Shown: one piece after another, positions 9,980 to 22,440 of the stretch
How positions within the stretch are numbered: the first letter of the stretch is position 1
Layout: every line of letters begins with the position of its first letter
Assembly (NCBI GenBank): GCA_030522415.1
Contig: CM060107.1
Location: 54,572,104-54,636,103 of the forward strand
Length of the DNA stretch: 64,000 bases
Origin: Channallabes apus
Lineage: Eukaryota > Chordata > Actinopteri > Siluriformes > Clariidae
Direction: 5' to 3'
Translations under genes and position numbers: made by a program
Notes under the pieces: model-generated
Database searches by the model: none
What the model was told of the DNA's origin: nothing
Seen by the model: only the letters and a program-made list of their open reading frames with translations

Positions 9980-10915
9980 AAAGGATGAATGAACAAACAA
10001 ATGGATGGAAGTGGATGGATTGATAGAATAATGGATGAATGGATAGTTGGATGGATAGAAGGATACAGTATACTGTATGAGTAAATTAATATTAATGTTT
10101 GAGTAGCTTGAGCGATGAGTAGATGGATGAATGGGTGGATAGTTGGATAAATAAATCAAACGATGGATTGTGGATGGATGGCTAAGTAATGCTGGATGCA
10201 TGGTTACGTACTTAATATATGGATGTGTGAGCAGAGGGATTGATGAGTAGATGGGTGAATGAACATGTACTGTAGATGGATAGCAAAATGAATGAGAATA
10301 TGCACGAATGCATGAGAGGATGGATGGATGAACAGATGGACAGGTAGATAGATGAGTGAATGGAAGGGGTGGATCGCTATTAGATGAAGTAGATGAATAT
10401 CCTGATGTATGAGTAGATGGATTGCTGAGTAGATAGGTAGATGGATGGATGGATGGATAAATGAATAAATGGTAGGAAGTACAGAGAGGTTAAGAAATAA
10501 ATAGATGGATGGATAAATAGTTAAGATTAGTGGATATAAAGTTGGATGGATGGATGGATGGATGGTTGAAGATGAGTGGATAAATGTGTGGTTGATTGAA
10601 TGAACATATGTGGGTTGATGAATAGAAGAACTGATGGATGGATGAATGGATGGATGGTCAGATGGATATATGAGTAGATAAATCGATGAATGGATGGTAA
10701 CCTGATTAGATGGATTGATGGATATATGAGTAGATGAATGAATGGATGGATGGATGGTACAGTAACAGTATCTTATAGTAACATGGATGGATGGATGGGT
10801 GGTACTATGGGTAGATGGATGGATGGTAACATGATTAGATTGATGGATAAATGTATGGATATGTGAGTAGATGAATGGATGGATGGATGAATGGATAGAT
10901 GTACTGTATAGATGG
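9980..10915. repeat. Degenerate TGGA/GATG tetranucleotide array
   Basis: About 0.9 kb is made of imperfect GGATGGATGAATGGAT runs with interspersed variants. Long open frames through it on the minus strand are low-complexity (His/Ser/Ile/Pro-rich) and are not genes. Confidence 0.9.
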
Positions 10916-11067
10916 CAGCAGGTTGAAGCCCTCATACAAGTCAGAAACCTGAACTAATGTGTGAGTTATTTTACTGGAAACAGAATGAGCTCTTATTTTA
11001 CAACACTGTATCTGAAATCCTCCTCAGGTCAATAATCACTTGTTACCTAGCAACCAACACTGTATAC

Positions 11068-11068
<1 letters not shown>

Positions 11069-11130
<62 letters not shown>
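11069..11130. repeat. (GT)31 microsatellite
   Basis: 31 perfect GT units. Confidence 0.97.
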
Positions 11131-11135
<5 letters not shown>

Positions 11136-11224
11136 CTTAAAAAGCTCCTGTCATCACAGCGTTACATCCTGTGACTGATTCACTCTCCAAAATGAATCCT
11201 TAATCTGCTAAATTAAATTCAGTT

Positions 11225-11438
11225 CTAATCTGCAAAAAAAGATCCTGTTTGAGAGAGAAAGTAGAGGAGGAGGAGGAGATGAAAGTTATGATAGTGAAAA
11301 AACACAAGAAAGGGGTGAAAAGAGAAAAAGTAAAAAAAAGAAGTTAAGAGGGAGGTGGAAAAGAATGAAGCAGAAAAAATAAAGTAGAAGGCGTTTGGCG
11401 AAAAGACACGAGACAGAAAGAAAAGAGAAAGAGAGAGT

Positions 11439-11474
<36 letters not shown>

Positions 11475-11721
11475 TGAAAAATTGAAATTGAAAGGGTTGA
11501 AGTATGTTGGAGGGATGTGATAATCAGAATCAGATCAAACTTAAAACAAATAAACTGAAAAACTGAGTACGAAGAAAAGAAAGGGAGGATAAAGGCAGTA
11601 AATAAGGAAAGAACGAGGGAAAGATGACGGAAGGAAGCGAGAAATATAATGAACAAAAAAAAAGAAAGATGGAGATGAGGCAGAATGATGGAAAGGACAA
11701 AGTTGTAAGAGAAATGGGCAG

Positions 11722-11757
<36 letters not shown>

Positions 11758-11770
11758 GAAGAGAACGGGT
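11225..11770. repeat. Purine-rich tract with two (GA)n runs
   Basis: The plus strand is more than three quarters A+G over about 500 nt, with pure (GA)n at about 11435-11470 and 11727-11753. The open frames on the minus strand (Ser/Phe/Leu-rich) are a by-product. Confidence 0.85.
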
Positions 11771-11844
11771 TAAAGAGCATCAGGAGAACAGAAGTGTGTA
11801 TGAAGGGAATATCTGTGCATCAGCATCGATCCTGTATGGAGATG

Positions 11845-11946
11845 AGTGTGTGTGTGTGTGTGTGTGTGTGTCTCCACAGGAAGTGTGCTAGATTCTGACT
11901 GGTCTTCTACATCAGTCATGTCTGCTTTCCCTCAGGATCTCATTAC

Positions 11947-12002
<56 letters not shown>
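11845..12002. repeat. (TG)n and (TC)26 microsatellites
   Basis: A (TG)13-type run at about 11845-11871 and a perfect (TC)26 run at 11951-12002. Between them lies ordinary sequence. Confidence 0.95.
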
Positions 12003-12006
<4 letters not shown>

Positions 12007-12467
12007 AACACTTTTTTCTCACTCTTCTGACACACTCCACTCATTTTACTCTCGTCTTTGTACTCTTGTCTTTTCTCTTCTCGCTCGTTCCTTTCCCGCG
12101 GTTCAGCAGGAGCTGGCCTCATGTTGAGATTAGAGCTTTGCTCAGATGGCATTAGTTTGCCGTACTGTTTAAGAAGCATGCACTTGTTAAACCTTTATAC
12201 AAAACACCTGTTTTGCTTGTGCACTTCGTTCCAGACCTAACATGAACGACAAGGTGATGCTTTTAAGTAAGTGTGTGTAAAGTACAAACTATAAACGTTA
12301 AGAGTGAGGGAGAAAAGTGTAGTGCGAAAGCTGCTGGAGCAGGTGTGATAAATCTCACACTGATCGACACCAGGAACTGGAGCGCTGCTTTTCGATGACT
12401 TTACTACATAACTACATCACATATATACATATCTTTTAATACAATATATGTATTAAACCTGCAGTGA

Positions 12468-12988
12468 CATTGTATCCAAATACATATACTGTACTTCAAC
12501 ATGGAATTGGTTTTCCTTTTGCAGCTATAACAGCTTCCACTTTCCTTGGAAGGCTGTACACAGATTTTGGAGTGTTTCCGTGGGAATTCATTCGGTAGAG
12601 CATTTATGAGATCAGGCACTGATGTTGGACGAGAAGGCCTGGCTCGCAATCTCTGTTTCAATTCATCTCAAAGGTGCTCAGTGGAGTTGAGATCAGGGCT
12701 CTGTGTTAGGGCCGATTGAGTTCTTCCACACTGAACTCATTAGTCCATTTCTTTATCGTCCTTACTTTGTGCACCAGGACTGGACATCATGCTGGAATAG
12801 AAAAGGGCCTTCCCCAAACTGTGGCCACAAAGTTTCATAGAAGCATAGCATTGTCCAAGACGTCTTGGTACTGTATGCTGAAGTATTAATTACGATTGCC
12901 CTTCACTGGGGGATAAGGGGCCTGATTGATTGAAACACCTGGATTCAACAAAGAACAGGTTTGGTTTAATACTTTTGTCCATATTGTG
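12468..12988 (-). mobile_element. Deleted Tc1/mariner element, transposase C-terminus only
   Basis: On the minus strand the translation includes LKQRLRARPSRPTSVPDLIN, typical of the part after the last catalytic residue of Tc1-like transposases. The right end has TTTTGTCCATATTGTG followed by TA, and the left end has a degenerate match (TGTATCCAAATAC). The N-terminal half of the transposase is missing. It is the same family as the relic at 38366-38800. The exact ends are approximate. Confidence 0.7.
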
Positions 12989-13134
12989 TATTAATAAAAT
13001 ATAGACAGTAACAAAACCATTGTCAGATAATTCAAATTCCTGCAACACACCAAGTCAGCCTTCAGATTCCAGATGCTACTCTACTACTAATGCTACTACT
13101 CATAATTCTCACTGTATGAGTCCTCACATTCATT

Positions 13135-13372
13135 GATTTACTCATTCACTTATCCTGTACAGGGTTGTGCGAGGCACAAGGTGGGGTACGCCTGAACAGG
13201 GTGCCAGTCCATCACAGTGCACATACACACACAGTCATTCATCGACTATGGACAATTTTGGGATTAGCCTATTCTGCATGGAGGAAACACACCAGAGACA
13301 AGAGGCAGGAATTGAACCCTCAACCCTGGAGGTGCGAGGCCACAGTGCTAACCATTATGTCACCGTGCCTCT
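13135..13372 (-). repeat. Diverged tRNA-derived SINE (GTAGTGGTTAGCAC family)
   Basis: The copy runs TATCCTGTACAGGGTTG... GGGTGCCAGTCCATCAC ... GAATTGAACCCTCAACC ... GCTAACCATTATGTCACCG. This is a diverged, partly deleted minus-strand copy of the SINE that is nearly intact at 33237-33600. Confidence 0.65.
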
Positions 13373-14045
13373 TTTTGCTGTACTAGTAGCAGTAGGTGCT
13401 GAGATACAAGTCCTGATTGGGAAGCCACGGTTTAGACCAGAACTTACAGTATGTTGTGTGTTTCTTGGGCTGTGTGCTCATCCTCACAGCTCCTGCAGGT
13501 TCAAACCCTTTCAGAACACTGACTCCCATGACAGATTAAAACTCTGCTCTTGGCTCCTGGCATTCCTGCTGAACTCCATCTCCAGATATCTGCTCAGCTT
13601 TCCATTTTCTATGAACATTTTGGATTACTACCCCCCTGCTCAGGCACCGCCACCACCACCTGTGTGGTGAGTTATAACGACTGCATAACAGCAATTTGAA
13701 TAGTGTTTCGCAGTTGCACTGCTTGATCAACAGAGGTCACATCGAACGCAACCAGGGAGGTTAAAATATACCCATAGCATGCAGGTCACATGGTCAACAT
13801 GATTTCCCTACTAAATGGGCTTATGATAAACAGCCATTCAAATGCATCTTTACGATAGCAGATACATGCTACCTGACATGCACAGTGTACTGTTAAAGAT
13901 TCAAGATTTGCTATTGTCACTACATAAGTATAGCAAAATTAAAGCAGTGCAACTCAAATAATAACTTTAATTACAATTTTAATGCAGATTAAATAATACA
14001 AATTATGCAAAATCAATATTCAGTAAATGTCAACATTCTACACAA

Positions 14046-14870
14046 CAGTGGATGCTCTTTTGTTCTTTTTGTCTTCCTCTCCCTTCGTCTCTCTGTGTCC
14101 TACTCTGTCTTTCTCTCCCTTTGTCTTTTTGTCCCTCCAATTGTTCCTTTCTGTCTTCCTCTCCCTTTCTCTCTCTCTGTCTCTCTAGGTATCCTTTTCT
14201 GTCTTCCTCTCCCTTTGTCTTTTTGTCCCTCTAATTGTCCTTTTCTGTCTTCCTCTCCCTTTCTCTCTCTCTGTCTCTCTAGGTGTCCTTTTCTGTCTTC
14301 CTCTCTCTTTGTCTTTTTGTCCCTCTCTGTCTTCCTCTCCCTTTCTTTGTGTGTCCTTCGCTGTCTTCCTCTCCCTTTGTCTTTTTGTCCCTCTAATTGT
14401 CCCTTTCTGTCTTCCTCTCCCTTTCTCTCTCTGTCTCTGTATGTGTCCTTTTCTGTCTTCCTCTCCCTTCATCTCTCTCTGTCTCTCTATGTGTCCTTTT
14501 CTGTAATCGTCTCCTTTTATTTTTTGTCCCTCTAATTGTCCTTTACTATCTTCTTCTCCCTTTGTCTCTCTCTGTCTCTCTATGTGTTCTTTTCTGTCCT
14601 CCTCGCCCTTTGTCTCTCTCTGTCTCTCTGTGTTCTTTTCTGTCTTCCTCTCCTTTTATTTTTTGTCCCTCTAATTGTCCTTTACTATTTTCCTCTCCCT
14701 TTGCCTCTCTATGTGTCCTTTGCTGTCCTCCTCTCCCTTTGTCTCTCTCTGTCTCTCTATGTGTTCTTTTCTGTCTTCCTCTCCTTTTATTTTTTGTCCC
14801 TCTAATGGTCCTTTACTGTCTTCCTCTCCCTTTGTCTCTCTGTCCCATTACACGTCCTTTTCTGCGTAAC
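14046..14870. repeat. Pyrimidine-rich minisatellite, 94-bp unit
   Basis: Units carry TCTGTCTTCCTCTCCCTTTG and TTTTTGTCCCTCTAATTGTC. Successive TTGTCTTTTTGTCC copies start at 14121, 14215 and 14309 (94-bp steps), then 14377. Each unit is made of two half-units of about 47 bp. The plus strand is nearly all C+T for 0.8 kb. Frames such as 14005-14535 that read through it are not genes. Confidence 0.88.
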
Positions 14871-15340
14871 TCTCCCTTGCTTTTCATCTCACGCTCTCTT
14901 TTCCAACATCTCTATCACTTTGCATTTCCATTGCAAAATTTCCATTTCCATTAGTTTCCATTTCCATTTGTTTGCCCCCCCGTCTCTCTCTCTCTCTCTC
15001 TCTCTCTCTTTCGGTGTTTCGAGGTGAGCACATGGAAAGTGATGATGTTTAACTCTGCTCATGTCCCAGTGTGCTCAGTAGATGACCATCTGCAGACGAC
15101 TCGTCTCCACGTACCTGCCCCAGAACGACAATAACCCCGTGTCCAGATGTGGCAGATGTTTATCTAAAGAGCTGACTACAGATGAGATCAGTGAGTGCTG
15201 AAATGAGAGCTGGAGCTACCTGTTAAAAACACCAGAGCCAGGTGTTAGTGCAGTGCTTGTTTAGCAATTAGAATAAATATTTACTGATTCAGAACAAAGT
15301 GCTTTATAGTGTACCAGTCTGAAGGTTATGCATGATGAAC

Positions 15341-15373
<33 letters not shown>

Positions 15374-15950
15374 CCACACACACACCTTATCTCACTCTTC
15401 TTCCCCATGGAAACTTGTTTTCTCACCGTTGACATGGCAACAGCTGTTCTGTAGGTACAGTAAGTGTAGTGTACAGTATATGTACAGACTGTGCATGATG
15501 TATTTGTGTATGTGTGGTTCTCCTCTCATCACTGTCATTAATTATGAGTACAAGACAGCATGATACCTTTAGTGCATCCAAGTTACACATCATCTGATAA
15601 ATTTACGGATTGATCCAGTGAAATAAACCCTGCGCGTGTTGTGTCAGTGTAGTAAACTAATCAAGATGTGAGAATCCGGTACGTTTCCTCTTTACCTCTG
15701 ACGCTTTCTCGAAAGGTCAGTGATGATGCCTTGTCACACCAACAGCATCCGCAACATCCACTCTCACTATCACATGACCTGCGAAGAAGAAAATACGGTT
15801 TATCATAAAAGCATGGCTACTAAACACACAAACATCGTTCAGCTCGACGCTAAGAAATGTTGTCCAACACTGACACAGTGGCCATCAGCAAAGGAAGCCG
15901 GTTAATATACTCGGTTACTGATAGCAGAGTGCTCCATAAAACTCAGCGTG
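14871..15950. other. Intergenic sequence with (TC)n and (AC)n microsatellites
   Basis: (TC)n at about 14984-15009 and (AC)n at about 15344-15386 with an internal CCCCC. Otherwise I see no feature. A 61-residue frame at 15720-15905 has no recognisable domain and no splice or family support. Confidence 0.6.
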
Positions 15951-15954
15951 AACA

Positions 15955-16075
15955 ATCAAGGTACAATCTACTTCAATGGACATGAGGAGAACATGCAAAC
16001 TGCATGCACACAGACCCTGAGGCAGGAATCGAACCCGGGCCCTGGAGGGGCGGGGCCACAGTGCCAACCACTGCA
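15955..16075 (-). repeat. Partial tRNA-derived SINE
   Basis: AGAACATGCAAACTGCATGC and GGAATCGAACCCGGGCCCTG match the head half of the SINE family seen at 33237-33600. The tail half is missing. Confidence 0.65.
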
Positions 16076-16129
16076 TGCAAGTAATTGAGAAATAGAGTAG
16101 AAATACATGCTCATGTTTTCATGCACTCA

Positions 16130-16921
16130 CCCTGTTTCTGTCATATTAATACTCGATGATGACGTGATGGTCATCCATGATCAACAACTCAAGAATGATG
16201 TACAGTAATTGTGATATTTCTTGTCTGTTACAGCTGTGTTTAATAATACAATCGCTTTTTGCTAGAAGAACCCAGCGATCATAAGTGGCATTGATGTACG
16301 AGTTCAGACTGAGATCTGATTAATGAGATTTCACATACAGTATTAAAAAACGGCATGGTGATTACCCAGCAGATCAGCAGAGGTGCTCTCCATAGCAGTT
16401 ATTAACAGCGTGAACTGAAAACTGGAGCAAAATCAGGGGGTGACTGCGCAATTAGCCTAATGAGCGCATTTAGTCACGCTCAGAGCATGAAGCTGATTAA
16501 AGTCACTCAAAACTGGGGCAGAAAAAATGTCAAATGTTTAATATATTGAATAATAAATTGCATGACCCAGCTGGTGAAAACAAACAAAAGATCAAAGTAA
16601 AAAAAAAAAAATCATCATTGTGTTGCACGAGTCTTCATTTGCATATTGGTACATGATTGGGTTTCACATATTATAATATGTACAATGTGCCTTAATCCTG
16701 TTCTTCAGTGAGATCCTTTTGATGAGTTGTTACTTTTTAAAATCTCATCTTGAATAATTTCATCAAAGTGATCATAAAATACATGTTTTGAAAATTGGTT
16801 TGAAACCCATCAGTGACCGGAGATGATGAACGAGCAAGAAGGGAAAGAAAGATGATTTCTGTAGATTAGCACTCCTGTCAACGTGAACATAGGTAATTAC
16901 TGAATCCTTCACTTGAAAGTA

Positions 16922-16954
<33 letters not shown>

Positions 16955-17550
16955 CGGATAATGGACAGGGAAGATATCTTAGGCGAGACGAAGTAAAATC
17001 CAGGTGCTGAAAGCTCAAGCTCTCCCATCTGTGCAATTAAATGTGCAACCATTATTTTTCCTGCAAGCTAGCATCTGGAAAGGATTTAAATCTAAATGAA
17101 CTAAAAATATTTACCAAAATGCTCCACCATCCAATTAATTGACTTTTTAATATTTTAAACAAACAACTTCCAGGACTGCTTCTTAAAAAGGGTTCCTCGT
17201 TCTACCATACTTCTCCAGGTTCATAACCTAGCCTTATCACAGTCCTTATTCTGTGCTGTCGCTTTGTGACAGAGGAAGATTCACTAACCACTTTACCAAC
17301 CAATTAAACCAACATTCCAACATGCTGAAGCTCCTCCAGCAGAGGAGCCTGTACTCTATCTCACGCTGTAATCCAATTCTCCAGGGTGGTACCTGAAGCT
17401 TAGCTTAGCATGATGGTAGATGTCTAGGAATACACACAAGCCCTGTCTGAAAGTCTAATAAAGGAAAAGGTCCACCATGTGCAGCTCTTTATGATGTGAT
17501 GACATGATGCACAAAAGCTACCAGCACTTCCCTCCCATAGGAACAGCATG
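16130..17550. other. Mostly unique intergenic sequence
   Basis: Apart from a (GA)n run at about 16926-16954, this stretch shows no repeat family that I recognise. About 16360-16520 is compositionally unique, with AATTAG and TAATGAG motifs, and could be a conserved non-coding element. That is a guess, testable only by alignment. Confidence 0.35.
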
Positions 17551-17744
17551 ACATTTTCAGAAGAGTAGAGCTGATCTCATGGTATTTTCCATGACCCGAG
17601 GGCACCAGAGAAGTGTAAGATGATCATTGAGTGAATGGCCTGGTTCTCCACCCCTACACCCACAGCATCACTGACCAGAATCCACAGGAAAAACTAAAAA
17701 CAAGGATGTATTGTTTCCAAGCAGACCCAGCAAATGAAACTAAG

Positions 17745-17850
17745 CTCATAAATTCAAATTCAAATTTTATTTGTCACATACACAGTCATACACAGTACGA
17801 TATGCAGTGAAATGCTTACACGATGTCAAAAAAACAAAAAAACAACAACA
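17745..17850 (-). repeat. Retroelement 3' tail
   Basis: TTCAAATTTTATTTGTCACA ... CAGTGAAATGCTTACACG is a tail sequence I know as common in teleost genomes. An A-rich run follows. A related short piece lies near 13895-13950. Confidence 0.5.
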
Positions 17851-18129
17851 AAAAAACAGCAATACTATATGCGTGACAATTTGGAACAGCCAAACTAAGA
17901 CCAGGTTTTTTTTTTGTTTTTGAAAGTTGAATACTTTTGATTATTATGTTTTTGAACCTGTATCTGTACTATATTTCTTTAAGGATGAAGGGAGCATAAT
18001 GTTTATGGTCCATAGTTCCTGGTCCATTCTTAAACCCACGATCTTGTCCTTGCTTTTCTGCTATTACTCAGTCTACTCGTTAGTTTATCCTCTGTTTAGT
18101 CATCTATTTAGACCATCACATACAGTACA

Positions 18130-19015
18130 TTATATTTTTGTTCCTTTCTGAATCCATCAGTCAGTCAAAGTCCTTCTATCCATTAGTTCCTAGTCAATCC
18201 TTTAATCTTCCCTACAAACCATATTCTAGTCCTGACTTTTTTCCGGTTTTTTTTTTTCAATTCCCTAGTCGATCCTCTAGTTCAACTCTACCTGCACTCC
18301 AGTCCCTCTTATTGTCAATTCCACAGTCCCACCTCTTTTCTATTTTCAGAAAAGTAGAGCTGATCTGGTGGTATTTTCCATGACCCAGAGTGCACCAGAG
18401 AAGTGGTCCACCACTAGTCTATTATGTTGTTGTTGTTGGCTGCTCCCATTAAAAGGGTCACCACAGCGGACCATCCAACATCTGCACAACAACATGGCAC
18501 AGGTTTTATGCCAGATGCTCTTCCTGATGCAACCCTCCCAATATATATCTGCGCTTGGGACCACCAGCACTGCATCCAGTTTCTGGGGTTTGCGTCACCA
18601 ATGCCAATGGGTTTGTGTCACTGGTCCACTATGTAAGCCTTCCCAAAATCCATTTCCCAGTCCCCCTCTAAAGTCCATTGCTTATTCCTACTTCCTTCTA
18701 TAGTCATTTCCCTAGTCCCACCTCAAGTCCATTCCCTAGTCCATTTTCCTTTTCCTTACCTACAGTCCATTATTCATCCCTTACAGTAGTCCATTCCCTA
18801 GACCTACTTCTAGTCCGTTCCCTAGACCCTCCTCTAGTCAATTCTGTACGTTCTTCTTAAGCCAATCCCCAGGTCCCTCGTTTAGTGCTGCCTGTAGTCC
18901 ATCCTTTAGTCCTTTACTTTGACATCCCTTAGTCCATGCTAAAGCCCTTTCCTTTATCCATTTCCTAGTCTTGTCTTCAGTCCATCCCTTCATTCGTCCT
19001 CTGGTCCTTTTTCTA
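18130..19015. repeat. Degenerate tandem repeat of TAGTCCATTCCC type
   Basis: Many diverged copies of CTAGTCCATTCCCTAGTCC-like units occur. They are interrupted at about 18348-18600 by other repeats. Confidence 0.65.
18424..18600 (-). repeat. Partial tRNA-Gly-derived SINE (body and tail)
   Basis: GGCTGCTCCCATTAAAAGGG, GTTTTATGCCAGATGC and GCACTGCATCCAGTTTCTGG follow the tail and body of the element at 6108-6342. The tRNA head is absent. Confidence 0.65.
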
Positions 19016-20124
19016 CACCAAAGTGCTTACTGACTTACTGCAGCTTACAATGTTATTCATCTGGAAAATTCATCCTTGCTTCGATTGCACACTTAAACAG
19101 TATGAGTCACAACATTTACTGAGTCATAATAATGATTGTTGTTAATAATAAGACCGTGTCTGTACAGTGCAGACTTAGCGACACCCTCCAACCAAAATAA
19201 AATAAAAAATAAAAAAAAAACAAAGTAGGGAGATTACGTAATCAATACACTGTAAAGTCCAAAATGATGCAACTGAATATCTCTGCAACACCGCTGCAAA
19301 ATGTCATGTTCTTCTACCAAACAGTTATTTATGAGCCAAGAAGCATATTTTATTAAAACAACATAAAATAATGTACAGAACGGGTTTAAAGAAATTGCTT
19401 CTTGAAATGTCAGATGGGAAATGTCAAACCGTGTGTGTCTTTCACCATGACAATGCTGTCTTACGATATTAGCCTTTAGAGTTCCCTTTAAAAAAATGAA
19501 CATGAAAGGAATGGTTCTCAGTTTTCCTCATCCCTTCTTGAGCTGTCAGTTCCCCAACTGACAAACCATCATAAATAATTCATTAGTAAAATATCAGCCT
19601 CAATTATGTAGGGAAACATGGAGAATTTATTAGCTGCTTAAAGTTGCCTTTCTGTCAACATCACCGCAGAACGAGCAGAAAACCTGTCAGTTAGCAGCGG
19701 GTTTAGTTATAAAACAGCTCATTTGTGCTTTTCGGACAGAATACAAACACCATAGACACCAACTTTTGGGTTACACGAAGACATTACTACTAGAACATAC
19801 TGTATAAGGAGGACACTAATAGCAAAGATCTTGCACATGACTGCTCCAGAATGCACGGTCAGTTTTTCTTTTTCATTTGGGACGCCATCGTGGTGGTCAA
19901 CTCAACACAGTAGAATATTTGTAAACAGATACATGTTCGAGCTAGGGGACGGGGGCATTCTACAGGGATTTATGGTTAATCGCAATGATTGAAGCCAACA
20001 TGACTGAAAGGGAAATCTGACGGGCGCTGTTGTAGTGATCGCTTGTGTATTGATAGTATTAATACCTGAGCAGTCAATGCATGTTCTGTGAATTATGTTT
20101 ATTCTTATATCAAAAATATGTGTG

Positions 20125-20636
20125 CTGTGGCCTCACACCTCCAGGGTCCAGGGTTTGAGTCCAGTCTTATGTCTGAGTGCATGGACTTTGCAGGTTCTCC
20201 CCATGCTTGGTGGATCTCCTCTCTAGGTACTCCAGTTTTCTCCCACAGTCCAAAGATATGCAGGTTAGGTTAAGTGGTGTTTCCAAATTGCTAGTAGTGT
20301 TTAAATGAGTGTGTGAGTGTGTACAGTATGTGTGTGTGCCCTGCGATGTATTGGCACCCTGTCCAAGGTGTGCCCTAAGCATTCTGGGATAGGCTCCAGG
20401 TCCCCACGACCCTGAATGCAGGATAAAGTGGTATAGAAGATGAGTGAGTGATTCCAAGGACATGCAGATTAGGCTATTTGGTGTTCCCAAACTGTGTGTG
20501 CTTGTGTGCCCTGTGACGGGTTGGTACCCTGTCCAGGGTGTACCCAACTTTGTGCCCCAAGTCTCCAGGAATAGGCTCCAGGGCACCTGTGATCCTTTAC
20601 AGGATAAGCAGTATAGAGAACGAATGAATGAATGAT
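20125..20636 (+). repeat. tRNA-derived SINE with a second 3' half in tandem
   Basis: The first copy (about 20125-20443) reads from near the head to GGTATAGAAGATGAGTGAG. A second 3' half (about 20455-20636) follows at once, from GGACATGCAGATTAGGCT to GAACGAATGAATGAATGA. Both are diverged members of the family at 33237-33600, here in plus orientation. Confidence 0.7.
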
Positions 20637-20639
20637 TGC

Positions 20640-21450
20640 ATTTGTCACACTTTGCTGCCATGGGAACGTCCACTGCCATACAGTAGATCCTACTCGGCTG
20701 GTATTAGCTTTAATAGAGTCCTAGGCACAGGGGGAGTTTATTTTATTACATGGAATAACATAAAATCAATAAAGTCTTATACGCACACAAACCTTCTCCA
20801 ATGAAAGCTGGAGAAATCTTTGAACTTTTTATTAAGTTCAGCACACTTTCAAAAATAACCTTGATCTTCATAAAGGACATCTGATTGTTATTGTTCGCGC
20901 TAGCACTTTTGACTTTCAATGTCAAGGTAAAGCTTGACTGCTGATATGGCGTCAGTTTACTATCGAGATCAGTGTACAGTAGGTCATGTGACTGCAGGGT
21001 ATCTATATCATTAGCTTAAGTATAACATAATATACTGAACATATTGTTTAATAGTGTACCATAAGATCGCATTCAATGCTTGTTTGACAAATACATTTTG
21101 TAAGTAATTTGTTTTTTAAGTATATTTGCCTAAATATTACCGTATTGGTAGATGAGACAATATTTTTATATTCATTATTAGTATGTATTGAAGTTATATT
21201 ACTAGCAATATTATATTACTATTAGGTTTCATTAGAGCTTTAGTACTAGTGGTATACTCATATTTAAAGTATGTAGCCTATATCGCAGTATACTGAAGTA
21301 TAATTACAATTCAACACTTTATATTCAATCTACTTTCTGCGTGATTAAACTGGAATTTAAAAACATGTACACTGGAAAGTACACTTGTACAGTGTCCCAG
21401 AAGGGCAAACCATCTCTCCTGTGAATGAGCATGCTTTTTCCGATGTTCGC
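20640..21450. other. AT-rich intergenic sequence
   Basis: I see no gene, RNA or recognised repeat. Confidence 0.5.
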
Positions 21451-21459
21451 AAATGGTGG

Positions 21460-21550
21460 ATTCTGATTGGCTGAAAGGCTTAAAATTTTTTTTTAATTAT
21501 TTTCTATAACCGCAGCCCTGATACTAGCACATGTTTATATAAATACATGT
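21460..21550 (+). repeat. Single copy of the CCAAT-box interspersed element
   Basis: GTGGATTCTGATTGGCTGAA followed by CTATAACCGCAGCCCTGATA and TAGCACATGTTTAT. The same two blocks, in the same order, form the right end of the 31-bp array at 22441-22800, so both come from one repeat family. A third, inverted match lies at about 46243-46268. Confidence 0.6.
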
Positions 21551-22063
21551 GGTTTTTCCTCTATATTTGACTTAAAACCATATGCATACAACAGATATTA
21601 GACAAACCTTTACTCATAGGAATAAAGTAAGTAAGAGTATTATCACTTGTACATTACTGTACAAGAGTAGGTTTCAATTTGCAGACTTAGATAAGTCCCA
21701 TCCAAAACCACTTTTTATCAACTTTCAGCAATACATAATTGTGCAGGCACATGTTCATGTCTGACGCCTGATTGTTTCATTAAAGTTTAAAAACATGGTG
21801 GGGAGATCCATCTTTCCAATATAGTATTATGAAAAGATCGCAAACTGTGATGAAAGCCCAGGCAGGGAGATGAAAATTTAATACCATGCTGAAAGATTGG
21901 GCCGTTAGCATGATATGAATATTTAATCTCATGTCTGTTCTGTTTACAGGTGAACTTCAATTCCCTGTACTCGTTCTCTTTCTAACGGTTCTAAAGTATA
22001 CAGTAACAATGCTGCGAAGAGACCGAGGATCAAAGCAAAGTGTTCTCTTATTATCTTTTCTTC

Positions 22064-22086
22064 TTCTTCTTCTTCTTCTTCTTCTT
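22064..22086. repeat. (TTC)n microsatellite
   Basis: Eight TTC units. Confidence 0.9.
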
Positions 22087-22440
22087 AAAAACAACTCTAT
22101 AAGAGTTCCTGGAAGATCTTTTTTTTGTTGCTATACCTTGAGTGGGTTTCCATGAGCTGTGTGGAGTGCATTGTCTTATTATAAAGAATGTTACACAAAC
22201 AATGATGAGTTCTTATGTAACATGACCTGTCTGGATCAATCCCTCATATTCCTGGATGTCACTCATCCGAGAGTGGAGATGGTCTTGGCAGGCTAAAACT
22301 TTCTAAATGCTAGAAAGTCAGTATAAGTTTCATATTGAAAAAAGAAAAAGAATCCACATGTCCAGTTATATATAAAACTGTAAGACATTATGCCTAAAGA
22401 AAGGAAGTGCATGTGGCCACTACACCATAGTAACAGCTTT

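Noticed and set aside
10204..10935. 243-codon open frame on the minus strand (His/Ser/Ile/Pro-rich)
   Set aside because: It is the translation of a TGGA tetranucleotide array. All frames of such an array stay open.
11225..11780. Frames of 143 and 79 codons on the minus strand
   Set aside because: Low-complexity products of a purine-rich tract.
14005..14954. Several frames of 60-185 codons rich in Leu, Ser, Phe and Pro
   Set aside because: They read through the pyrimidine minisatellite and have no start context, splice support or domain.
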